A DNA stretch of 64,000 nt from Hippophae tibetana (lineage: Eukaryota; Streptophyta; Magnoliopsida; Rosales; Elaeagnaceae). Below are positions 12,853-23,576 of this stretch, one piece after another. Made by a program: the position numbers and the translations under genes. Numbering within the stretch: the first letter of the stretch is position 1; every line of letters begins with the position of its first letter. The stretch spans positions 63,349,483-63,413,482 of the forward strand of contig CM072802.1 of the NCBI GenBank assembly GCA_037013495.1, in the 5' to 3' direction. The notes below the pieces were generated by a model that worked only from the letters and a program-made list of their open reading frames with translations, was not told the DNA's origin and searched no databases.

Positions 12853-13501
12853 TTATTCAAAACAGGTGTGCAAAAAATCGCCCAAGAATTCAATCGTTTG
12901 GACGAGTTTGCGCACGGGGTGTTAGACGTGCCTATCAATGTCCCACATGGTGGCACCCGAAAACGAGCATTCCTTGTCATCTTCGTATTTTTACCGTGAG
13001 AACCCTGATATTTCGTGATCAATAAATCATAGAGAATGAAATGAATTGCGTCCAACAAGAACCGACAATTTTGGACGAATTTTCTATTTTTCATGATTTT
13101 CCGAGAGTTCAAAAAATAACTGAAAATACTTTCCATGTCCATAAGATTATGTAACTTTGGATTATGTGATCAAATATTATTCAAAACAGGTGTGCAAAAA
13201 ATCGCCCAAGAATTCCATCGTTTGACATGAGTTTGCCCACGGGGTGTTAGATATGCCTATTAATGCCACACATGGTGGTACCCGAAAAGGAGTATTCCTT
13301 GTCATCGTCGTCTTTTTACAGTGTCAAACCTGATATTTAGTGAGCAATAAATCATAGAGGATTAAAGGAATTGCGTCCAACAAGAAACAACAATTTTGGA
13401 CAAATTTTCTATTTTTCGTGATTTTTCGAGTTTTCAAAAAATAACTAAAAATACTTTCCATGTCCATAAGTTTATTAACCTTTGGATTATGTGATCAAAT
13501 A
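12853..13501 (+). repeat. X-M4 dimer insertion inside HOR copy 2 (649 bp)
   Basis: X (12853-13176) is foreign to the 7-mer order. It has TTTGGACGAGTTTGCGC (one base shorter than TTTGACACGAG), ACCGTGAGAACCCTG and GAATGAAATGAATTGC. Similar X monomers occur at about 25203 in domain C and throughout domain D. It is followed by a repeat of M4 (13177-13501) with the same tail, TTTATTAACCTTTGG, as the M4 before X. The M4-X-M4 order suggests a tandem insertion or duplication event. Confidence 0.82.
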
Positions 13502-13826
13502 TTATTCAAAACAGGTGTGCAAAAAATCGCCCAAGAATTCCATCGTTTGACACGAGTTTGCCCACGAGGTGTTAGACATGGCTATAAATGCCTCACATAG
13601 TGGCACCCGAAGACGAGCATTCCTTGTCATCTTCGTATTTTTACGGTGCCAAACCTGATATTTCATTATCAATAAATCATAGAGGATGAAAGGAATTGCG
13701 TCCAACAAGAATCGACAATTTTGGACAAATTTTCTATTTTTCAAGATTTTCCGAGAGTTCAAAAAATAACTAAAAATACTTCACATGTCCATAAGATTAT
13801 GAAACTTTGCAGTATGTGATCAAATA
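13502..13826 (+). repeat. Hybrid monomer M5/M6 in HOR copy 2
   Basis: The head has the M5 marker CCCGAAGACGAGC; from ATTTCATTATCAATAAATC onward the sequence is M6. The same hybrid is present at 22277, exactly 8,775 bp (27 x 325) away, including TCAAGATTTTCCGAGAG in the tail. A direct fusion of M5 with M6 deletes one monomer, as expected from unequal exchange one register out. Confidence 0.82.
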
Positions 13827-14151
13827 TTATTCCAAACAGGTGTGCAAAAAATCGCCCAAGAATTCCATCATTTGACACGCGTTTGCCCACGGGGTTTTAG
13901 ACATGTGTATCAATGTCACACATAGTGGCACCCGAAAACGAGCATTCCTTGTCATCTTCGTATTTTTAGGGTGCGAAACCTGATATTTCGTGATCAATAA
14001 ATCATAGAGGACGAATGGAATTGCGTCCAACAAGAGTCGACAATTTTGGACGAATTTTCCATTTTTCCTGATTTCCCGAGAGTTCAAAAAATAACTAAAA
14101 ATATTTCCCTTGTCCATAAGAATATGAAACTTTGCAGTATATGATCAAATA
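13827..14151 (+). repeat. Representative monomer with internal landmarks
   Basis: This 325-bp unit serves as a reference. The first TGATCA lies just upstream at 13817-13822, GAATTC at 13860-13865 and the second TGATCA at 13991-13996. It overlaps an AATAAA at 13996-14001. The TGATCA of the next unit is at 14142, so the spacing is 174 + 151 bp. The later half carries a cluster of T-tracts then A-tracts (about 14041-14105) at roughly 10-bp steps. The region between GAATTC and the second TGATCA is richer in G+C and contains most of the sites that distinguish monomer types. No splice-like, RNA-gene or transposon-end structure is visible in the unit. Confidence 0.9.
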
Positions 14152-16426
14152 TTATTCCAAACAGTTGTGTACAAAATCGTCCAAGAATTCCATCGTTTGA
14201 CACGAGTTTGCCCACGAAGTGTTAGACATGGCTATAAATGCGTCACATAGTGGCACCAGAAAACGATCATTCCTTGTCATCTTCGTATTTTTACAGTGCC
14301 GAACCTGATATTTAGTGATCAATAAATCATAGAGGATTAAAGGAATTGCGTCCAACAAGAACCGACAATTTTGGACGTATTTTCTATTTTTAATGATTTT
14401 CCGAGTGTTCAAAAAATAACTACAAATACTTCCCCTAATCATAAGATTATGAAACTTTGCAGTATGTTATCAAATATTATTCCAAATAGGTGTGCAAGAA
14501 ATCGCCCAAGAATTCCATCGTTTGGACGAGTTTGCCCATGGGGTGTTAGACATGCCTATTAATGTCCAACATGGTGGCACCCGAAAACGAGCATTCCTTG
14601 TTATTTTCGTATTTTTACAGTGCCAAAACCGGATATTTAGTGATCAATAAATCATAAAGGATGAAAGGAATTGCGTCCAACAAGAACCGAGAATTTTGGA
14701 CGAATTTTCTATTTTTTATGATTTTTCGAGAGTTCAAAAAATAACTAAAAATACTTTCCATGTCCATAAGATTATGAAACTTTGGATTATGTGATCAAAT
14801 ATTATTACAAACAGATGTGCCAAAAATCGCCCAAGAATTCCTTCGTTTGACACGCGTTTGCCCATGGGGTTTTAGACATGCCTATCAATGTCCTACATAG
14901 TGGCACCCGAAAACGAGCATTCCTTGTCATCTTCGTATTTTTACAGTGAGAAACCTGATATTTCGTGATCAATAAATCTTAGAGAATGAAAGGAATTGCG
15001 TCCAACAAGAACCGACAATTTTGGACGAATTTTCTATTTTTCATAATTTTCCGAGCGTTCAAAAAATAACTGAAAATACTTTCCATGTCCATAAGATTAT
15101 GTAACTTTGGATTATGTGATCAAATATTATTCAAAACAGGTGTGCAAAAAATCGCCCAAGAATTCCATCGTTTGACATGAGTTTGCCCACGGGGTGTTAG
15201 ATATGCCTATCAATGCCACACATGGTGGTACCCGAAAAGGAGTATTCCTTGTCATCGTCGTCTTTTTACAGTGTCAAACCTGATATTTAGTGAGCAATAA
15301 ATCATAGAGGATTAAAGGAATTGCGTCCAACAAGAAATAACATTTTTGGACAAATTTTCTATTTTTCGTGATTTTCCGAGTTTTCAAAAAATAACTAAAA
15401 ATACATTCCATGTCCATATGTTTATTAAACTTTGGATTATGTGATCAAATATTATTCAAAACAGGTGTGCAAAAAATCGCCCAAGAATTCCATCGTTTGA
15501 CACGAGTTTGCCCACGAGGTGTTAGACATGGCTATAAATGCCTCACATAGTGGCACCCGAAGACGAGCATTCCTTGTCATCTTCGTATTTTTACGGTGCC
15601 AAACCTGATATTTCATGATCAACAAATCATAGAGGATTAAAGGAATTGCGTCCAACAAGAATCGACAATTTTGGACGAATTTTCTATTTTTCCTGATTTC
15701 CCGAGTGTTAAAAAAATAACTAAAAATATTTCCCATGTCCATAAGATTATGAAAATTTGGATTATGTGATCAAATATTATTCAAAACAGGTGTGCAAAAA
15801 ATCGTCCAAGAATTCCATCGTTTGACACGAGTTTGCCCACGAGGTGTTAGACATGGCTATAAATACCCCACATAGTGCCACCCGGAAACGAGCATTCCTT
15901 GTCATCTTCGTATTTTGACGGTGCCAAACCTGATATTTCATTATCAATAAATCATAGAGGATGAAAGGAATTGCGTCCAACAAGAATCGACAATTTTGGA
16001 CAAATTTTCTATTTTTCAAGATTTTCCGAGAGTTCAAAAAATAACTAAAAATACTTCACATGTCCATAAGATTATGAAACTTTGCAGTATGTGATCAAAT
16101 ATTATTCCAAACAGGTGTGCAAAAAATCGCCCAAGAATTCCATCATTTGACACGCGTTTGCCCACGGGGTTTTAGACATGTCTATCAATGTCACACATAG
16201 TGGCACCCGAAAACGAGCATTCCTTGTCATCTTCGTATTTTTACGGTGCGAAACCTGATATTTCGTGATCAATAAATCATAGAGGACGAATGGAATTGCG
16301 TCCAACAAGAGTCGACAATTTTGGACGAATTTTCCATTTTTCCTGATTTCCGGAGAGTTCAAAAAATAACTAAAAATATTTTCCTTGTCCATAAGAATAT
16401 GAAACTTTGCAGTATATGATCAAATA
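14152..16426 (+). repeat. 7-mer HOR copy 3
   Basis: Canonical order, starts at 14152, 14477, 14802, 15127, 15452, 15777 and 16102. With copies 4 and 5 it shares CCAAATAGGTGTGCAAG and GCCCATGGGGTG in M2 and GTGCCAAAAATCGCCC in M3. Copies 3-5 thus form a homogenised subgroup. M4 has a private ACATTTTTGG near 15340. Confidence 0.9.
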
Positions 16427-18701
16427 TTATTCCAAACAGTTGTGTACAAAATCGTCCAAGAATTCCATCGTTTGACACGAGTTTGCCCACGAAGTGTTAG
16501 ACATGGCTATAAATGCGTCACATAGTGGCACCAGAAAACGATCATTCCTTGTCATCTTCGTATTTTTACAGTGCCGAACCTGATATTTAGTGATCAATAA
16601 ATCATAGAGGATTAAAGGAATTGCGTCCAACAAGAACCGACAATTTTGGACGTATTTTCTATTTTTAATGATTTTCCGAGTGTTCAAAAAATAACTACAA
16701 ATACTTCCCCTGATCATAAGATTATGAAACTTTGCAGTATGTTATCAAATATTATTCCAAATAGGTGTGCAAGAAATCGCCCAAGAATTCCATCGTTTGG
16801 ACGAGTTTGCCCATGGGGTGTTAGACATGCCTATTAATGTCCAACATGGTGGCACCCGAAAACGAGCATTCCTTGTTATTTTCGTATTTTTACAGTGCCA
16901 AAACCGGATATTTAGTGATCAATAAATCATAAAGGATGAAAGGAATTGCGTCCAACAAGAACCGAGAATTTTGGACGAATTTTCTATTTTTTATGATTTT
17001 TCGAGAGTTCAAAAAATAACTAAAAATACTTTCCATGTCCATAAGATTATGAAACTTTGGATTATGTGATCAAATATTATTACAAACAGATGTGCCAAAA
17101 ATCGCCCAAGAATTCCTTCGTTTGACACGCGTTTGCCCATGGGGTTTTAGACATGCCTATCAATGTCCTACATAGTGGCACCCGAAAACGAGCATTCCTT
17201 GTCATCTTCGTATTTTTACAGTGAGAAACCTGATATTTCGTGATCAATAAATCTTAGAGAATGAAAGGAATTGCGTCCAACAAGAACCGACAATTTTGGA
17301 CGAATTTTCTATTTTTCATAATTTTCCGAGCGTTCAAAAAATAACTGAAAATACTTTCCATGTCCATAAGATTATGTAACTTTGGATTATGTGATCAAAT
17401 ATTATTCAAAACAGGTGTGCAAAAAATCGCCCAAGAATTCCATCGTTTGACATGAGTTTGCCCACGGGGTGTTAGATATGCCTATCAATGCCACACATGG
17501 TGGTACCCGAAAAGGAGTATTCCTTGTCATCGTCGTCTTTTTACAGTGTCAAACCTGATATTTAGTGAGCAATAAATCATAGAGGATTAAAGGAATTACG
17601 TCCAACAAGAAACAACAATTTTGGACAAATTTTCTATTTTTCGTGATTTTCCGAGTTTTCAAAAAATAACTAAAAATACTTTCCATGTCCATATGTTTAT
17701 TAAACTTTGGATTATGTGATCAAATATTATTCAAAACAGGTGTGCAAAAAATCGCCCAAGAATTCCATCGTTTGACACGAGTTTGCCCACGAGGTGTTAG
17801 ACATGGCTATAAATGCCTCACATAGTGGCACCCGAAGACGAGCATTCCTTGTCATCTTCGTATTTTTACGGTGCCAAACCTGATATTTCATGATCAACAA
17901 ATCATAGAGGATTAAAGGAATTGCGTCCAACAAGAATCGACAATTTTGGACGAATTTTCTATTTTTCCTGATTTCCCGAGTGTTAAAAAAATAACTAAAA
18001 ATATTTCCCATGTCCATAAGATTATGAAAATTTGGATTATGTGATCAAATATTATTCAAAACAGGTGTGCAAAAAATCGTCCAAGAATTCCATCGTTTGA
18101 CACGAGTTTGCCCACGAGGTGTTAGACATGGCTATAAATACCCCACATAGTGCCACCCGGAAACGAGCATTCCTTGTCATCTTCGTATTTTGACGGTGCC
18201 AAACCTGATATTTCATTATCAATAAATCATAGAGGATGAAAGGAATTGCGTCCAACAAGAATCGACAATTTTGGACAAATTTTCTATTTTTCAAGATTTT
18301 CCGAGAGTTCAAAAAATAACTAAAAATACTTCACATGTCCATAAGATTATGAAACTTTGCAGTATGTGATCAAATATTATTCCAAACAGGTGTGCAAAAA
18401 ATCGCCCAAGAATTCCATCATTTGACACGCGTTTGCCCACGGGGTTTTAGACATGTCTATCAATGTCACACATAGTGGCACCCGAAAACGAGCATTCCTT
18501 GTCATCTTCGTATTTTTACGGTGCGAAACCTGATATTTCGTGATCAATAAATCATAGAGGACGAATGGAATTGCGTCCAACAAGAGTCGAAAATTTTGGA
18601 CGAATTTTCCATTTTTCCTGATTTCCCGAGAGTTCAAAAAATAACTAAAAATATTTCCCTTGTCCATAAGAATATGAAACTTTGCAGTATATGATCAAAT
18701 A
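16427..18701 (+). repeat. 7-mer HOR copy 4
   Basis: Canonical order, exactly 2,275 bp, subgroup 3-5. M1 tail reads CTTCCCCTGATC, shared with copy 5, where other copies have CTTCCCCTAATC. M4 has AATTACGTCC near 17594, a G to A change at a CpG. Confidence 0.9.
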
Positions 18702-20976
18702 TTATTCCAAACAGTTGTGTAAAAAATCGTCCAAGAATTCCATCGTTTGACACGAGTTTGCCCACGAGGTGTTAGAAATGGCTATAAATGCCTCACATAG
18801 TGGCACCAGAAAATGATCATTTCTTGTCATCTTCGTATTTTTACAGTGCCGAACCTGATATTTAGTGATCAATAAATCATAGAGGATTAAAGGAATTGCG
18901 TCCAACAAGAACCGACAATTTTGGACGTATTTTCTATTTTTAATGATTTTCCGAGTGTTCAAAAAATAACTACAAATACTTCCCCTGATCATAAGATTAT
19001 GAAACTTTGCAGTATGTTATCAAATATTATTCCAAATAGGTGTGCAAGAAATCGCCCAAGAATTCCATCGTTTGGACGAGTTTGCCCATGGGGTGTTAGA
19101 CATGCCTATTAATGTCCAACATGGTGGCACCCGAAAACGAGCATTCCTTGTTATTTTCGTATTTTTACAGTGCCAAAACCGGATATTTAGTGATCAATAA
19201 ATCATAAAGGATGAAAGGAATTGCGTCCAACAAGAACCGAGAATTTTGGACGAATTTTCTATTTTTTATGATTTTTCGAGAGTTCAAAAAATAACTAAAA
19301 ATACTTTCCATGTCCATAAGATTATGAAACTTTGGATTATGTGATCAAATATTATTACAAACAGATGTGCCAAAAATCGCCCAAGAATTCCTTCGTTTGA
19401 CACGCGTTTGCCCATGGGGTTTTAGACATGCCTATCAATGTCCTACATAGTGGCACCCGAAAACGAGCATTCCTTGTCATCTTCGTATTTTTACAGTGAG
19501 AAACCTGATATTTCGTGATCAATAAATCTTAGAGAATGAAAGGAATTGCGTCCAACAAGAACCGACAATTTTGGACGAATTTTCTATTTTTCATAATTTT
19601 CCGAGCGTTCAAAAAATAACTGAAAATACTTTCCATGTCCATAAGATTATGTAACTTTGGATTATGTGATCAAATATTATTCAAAACAGGTGTGCAAAAA
19701 ATCGCCCAAGAATTCCATCGTTTGACATGAGTTTGCCCACGGGGTGTTAGATATGCCTATCAATGCCACACATGGTGGTACCCGAAAAGGAGTATTCCTT
19801 GTCATCGTCGTCTTTTTACAGTGTCAAACCTGATATTTAGTGAGCAATAAATCATAGAGGATTAAAGGAATTGCGTCCAACAAGAAACAACAATTTTGGA
19901 CAAATTTTCTATTTTTCGTGATTTTCCGAGTTTTCAAAAAATAACTAAAAATACTTTCCATGTCCATATGTTTATTAAACTTTGGATTATGTGATCAAAT
20001 ATTATTCAAAACAGGTGTGCAAAAAATCGCCCAAGAATTCCATCGTTTGACACGAGTTTGCCCACGAGGTGTTAGACATGGCTATAAATGCCTCACATAG
20101 TGGCACCCGAAGACGAGCATTCCTTGTCATCTTCGTATTTTTACGGTGCCAAACCTGATATTTCATGATCAACAAATCATAGAGGATTAAAGGAATTGCG
20201 TCCAACAAGAATCGACAATTTTGGACGAATTTTCTATTTTTCCTGATTTCCCGAGTGTTAAAAAAATAACTAAAAATATTTCCCATGTCCATAAGATTAT
20301 GAAAATTTGGATTATGTGATCAAATATTATTCAAAACAGGTGTGCAAAAAATCGTCCAAGAATTCCATCGTTTGACACGAGTTTGCCCACGAGGTGTTAG
20401 ACATGGCTATAAATACCCCATATAGTGCCACCCGGAAACGAGCATTCCTTGTCATCTTCGTATTTTGACGGTGCCAAACCTGATATTTCATTATCAATAA
20501 ATCATAGAGGATGAAAGGAATTGCGTCCAACAAGAATCGACAATTTTGGACAAATTTTCTATTTTTCAAGATTTTCCGAGAGTTCAAAAAATAACTAAAA
20601 ATACTTCACATGTCCATAAGATTATGAAACTTTGCAGTATGTGATCAAATATTATTCCAAACAGGTGTGCAAAAAATCGCCCAAGAATTCCATCATTTGA
20701 CACGCGTTTGCCCACGGGGTTTTAGACATGTCTATCAATGTCACACATAGTGGCACCCGAAAACGAGCATTCCTTGTCATCTTCGTATTTTTACGGTGCG
20801 AAACCTGATATTTCGTGATCAATAAATCATAGAGGACGAATGGAATTGCGTCCAACAAGAGTCGACAATTTTGGACGAATTTTCCATTTTTCCTGATTTC
20901 CCGAGAGTTCAAAAAATAACTAAAAATATTTCACTTGTCCATAAGAATATGAAACTTTGCAGTATATGATCAAATA
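18702..20976 (+). repeat. 7-mer HOR copy 5
   Basis: Canonical order, exactly 2,275 bp. Its M1 head is atypical: GTTAGAAATGGC and AAAATGATCATTTCTTG (18771-18820), identical to the M1-like unit at 25852 in domain C and unlike M1 in the other copies. The rest agrees with copies 3-4, except M7 at 20652, whose tail TATTTCACTTGTCC matches M7 of copy 1. Confidence 0.9.
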
Positions 20977-23576
20977 TTATTCCAAACAGTTGTGTACAAA
21001 ATCGTCCAAGAATTCCATCGTTTGACACGAGTTTGCCCACGAAGTGATAGACATGGCTATAAATGCGTCACATAGTGGCACCAGAAAACGATCATTCCTT
21101 GTCATCTTCGTATTTTTACAGTGCCGAACCTGATATTTAGTGATCAATAAATCATAGAGGATTAAAGGAATTGCGTCCAACAAGAACCGACAATTTTGGA
21201 CGTATTTTCTATTTTTAATGATTTTCCGAGTGTTCAAAAAATAACTACAAATACTTCCCCTAATCATAAGATTATGAAACTTTGCAGTATGTTATCAAAT
21301 ATTATTCCAAACAGGTGTGCAAGAAATCGCCCAAGAATTCCATCGTTTGGACGAGTTTGCCCACGGGGTGTTAGACATGCCTATTAATGTCCAACATGGT
21401 GGCACCCGAAAACTAGCATTCCTTGTTATTTTCGTATTTTTACAGTGCCAAAACCGGATATTTAGTGATCAATAAATCATAAAGGATGAAAGGAATTGCG
21501 TCCAACAAGAACCGAGAATTTTGGACGAATTTTCTATCTTTTATGATTTTTCGAGAGTTCAAAAAATAACTAAAAATACTTTCCATGTCCATAAGATTAT
21601 GAAACTTTGGATTATGTGATCAAATATTATTACAAACAGATGTGCCAAAAATCGCCCAAGAATTCCTTCGTTTGACACGCGTTTGCCCATGGGGTTTTAG
21701 ACATGCCTATCAATGTCCAACATAGTGGCACCCGAAAACGAGCATTCCTTGTCATCTTCGTATTTTTACAGTGAGAAACCTGATATTTCGTGATCAATAA
21801 ATCTTAGAGAATGAAAGGAATTGCGTCCAACAAGAACCGACAATTTTGGACGAATTTTCTATTTTTCATAATTTTCCGAGCGTTCAAAAAATAACTGAAA
21901 ATACTTTCCATGTCCATAAGATTATGTAACTTTGGATTATGTGATCAAATATTATTCAAAACAGGTGTGCAAAAAATCGCCCAAGAATTCCATCGTTTGA
22001 CATGAGTTTGCCCACGGGGTGTTAGATATGCCTATCAATGCCACACATGGTGGTACCCGAAAAGGAGTATTCCTTGTCATCGTCGTCTTTTTACAGTGTC
22101 AAACCTGATATTTAGTGAGCAATAAATCATAGAGGATTAAAGGAATTGCGTCCAACAAGAAACAACAATTTTGGACAAATTTTCTATTTTTCGTGATTTT
22201 TCGAGTTTTCAAAAAATAACTAAAAATACTTTCCATGTCCATAAGTTTATTAACCTTTGGATTATGTGATCAAATATTATTCAAAACAGGTGTGCAAAAA
22301 ATCGCCCAAGAATTCCATCGTTTGACACGAGTTTGCCCACGAGGTGTTAGACATGGCTATAAATGCCTCACATAGTGGCACCCGAAGACGAGCATTCCTT
22401 GTCATCTTCGTATTTTTACGGTGCCAAACCTGATATTTCATTATCAATAAATCATAGAGGATGAAAGGAATTGCGTCCAACAAGAATCGACAATTTTGGA
22501 CAAATTTTCTATTTTTCAAGATTTTCCGAGAGTTCAAAAAATAACTAAAAATACTTCACATGTCCATAAGATTATGAAACTTTGCAGTATGTGATCAAAT
22601 ATTATTCCAAACAGGTGTGCAAAAAATCGCCCAAGAATTCCATCATTTGACATGCGTTTGCCCACGGGGTGTTAGATATGCCTATCAATGCCACACATGG
22701 TGGTACCCGAAAAGGAGTATTCCTTGTCATCGTCGTCTTTTTACAGTGTCAAACCTGATATTTAGTGAGCAATAAATCATAGAGGATTAAAGGAATTGCG
22801 TCCAACAAGAAACAACAATTTTGGACAAATTTTCTATTTTTCGTGATTTTCCGAGTTTTCAAACAATAACTAAAAATACTTTCCATGTCCATAAGTTTAT
22901 TAAACTTTGGATTATGTGATCAAATATTATTCAAAACAGGTGTGCAAAAAATCGCCCAAGAATTCCATCGTTTGACACGAGTTTGCCCACGAGGTGTTAG
23001 ACATGGCTATAAATGCCTCACATAGTGGCACCCGAAGACGAGCTTTCCTTGTCATCTTCGTATTTTTACGGTGCCAAACCTGATATTTCATGATCAACAA
23101 ATCATAGAGGATTAAAGGAATTGCGTCCAACAAGAATCGACAATTTTGGACGAATTTTCTATTTTTCCTGATTTCTCGAGTGTTAAAAAAATAACTAAAA
23201 ATATTTCCCATGTCCATAAGATTATGAAACTTTGGATTATGTGATCAAATATTATTCAAAACAGGTGAGCAAAAAATCGTCTAAGAATTCCATAGTTTGA
23301 CACGAGTTTGCCCACGAGGTGTTAGACATGGCTATAAATACCCCACATAGTGCCACCCGGAAACGAGCATTCCTTGTCATCTTCGTATTTTGACGGTGCC
23401 AAACCTGATATTTCATTATCAATAAATCATAGAGGATGAAATGAATTGCGTCCAACAAGAATCGACAATTTTGGACAAATTTTCTATTTTTCAAGATTTT
23501 CCGAGAGTTCAAAAAATAACTAAAAATACTTCACATGTCCATAAGATTATGAAACTTTGCAGTATGTGATCAAATA
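20977..23576 (+). repeat. 7-mer HOR copy 6, rearranged, right edge of array
   Basis: Eight monomers (2,600 bp): M1, M2, M3, M4, M5/M6 hybrid (22277), M7/M4 hybrid (22602), M5 (22927), M6 (23252). The first five follow copy 2 closely, including GAAAACTAGCATT at about 21407-21420 and the M4 tail TTTATTAACCTTTGG, but lack the X-M4 insertion. The next monomer (23577) is P-type and begins domain C. Confidence 0.86.
22602..22926 (+). repeat. Hybrid monomer M7/M4
   Basis: The head (CATCATTTGACATGCG) is M7-like. From GGTGTTAGATATGCC (about 22666) on it is M4, including GGTACCCGAAAAGGAG. The switch lies within roughly 20 bases after the ACATGCG motif. It marks a second exchange near the right edge of the 7-mer array and explains why M5 and M6 appear again after it. 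Confidence 0.8.

Larger units (their letters stand above)
11553..14151 (+). repeat. 7-mer HOR copy 2, rearranged to eight monomers (2,599 bp)
   Basis: Order M1, M2, M3, M4, X, M4, M5/M6 hybrid, M7. A 649-bp pair (X at 12853, 324 bp, and a second M4 at 13177) is extra, while M5 and M6 are fused into one hybrid at 13502. The net gain is one monomer minus one base. M2 has the private variant GAAAACTAGCATTCC near 11,985, shared only with copy 6. Confidence 0.88.
8303..23576 (+). repeat. Domain B: 7-mer higher-order repeat array (2,275-bp period)
   Basis: About 47 monomers. The M1 monomer starts at 9278, 11553, 14152, 16427, 18702 and 20977, giving spacings of 2275, 2599, 2275, 2275 and 2275 bp. 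Markers: M1 CACCAGAAAACGATCATTCC; M2 GCAAGAAATCGCCC with TTTGGACGAG; M3 AATTCCTTCG and AATCTTAGAGAATG; M4 GGTACCCGAAAAGGAG; M5 CCCGAAGACGAGC and GATCAACAAATC; M6 CACCCGGAAACGAGC and TTGACGGTGCC; M7 CATTTGACACGCG and GTGCGAAACC. Corresponding monomers in different copies differ at only a few sites, while M1-M7 differ widely from each other. Copies 2 and 6 are rearranged. Confidence 0.93.

Noticed and set aside
13900-13960. Possible CENP-B box around the CCCGAAAACGAGC motif (reverse complement GCTCGTTTTCGGG).
   Set aside because: The known box core needs TTCG, four bases, A, two bases, then CGGG. Here only four bases separate CG and CGGG, so the essential spacing is absent.
13960-13980. TTTTTAGGGTG near 13,965 as a telomere-like motif.
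   Set aside because: It is a single-base variant of the usual TTTTTACGGTG in one monomer and is not repeated in tandem.
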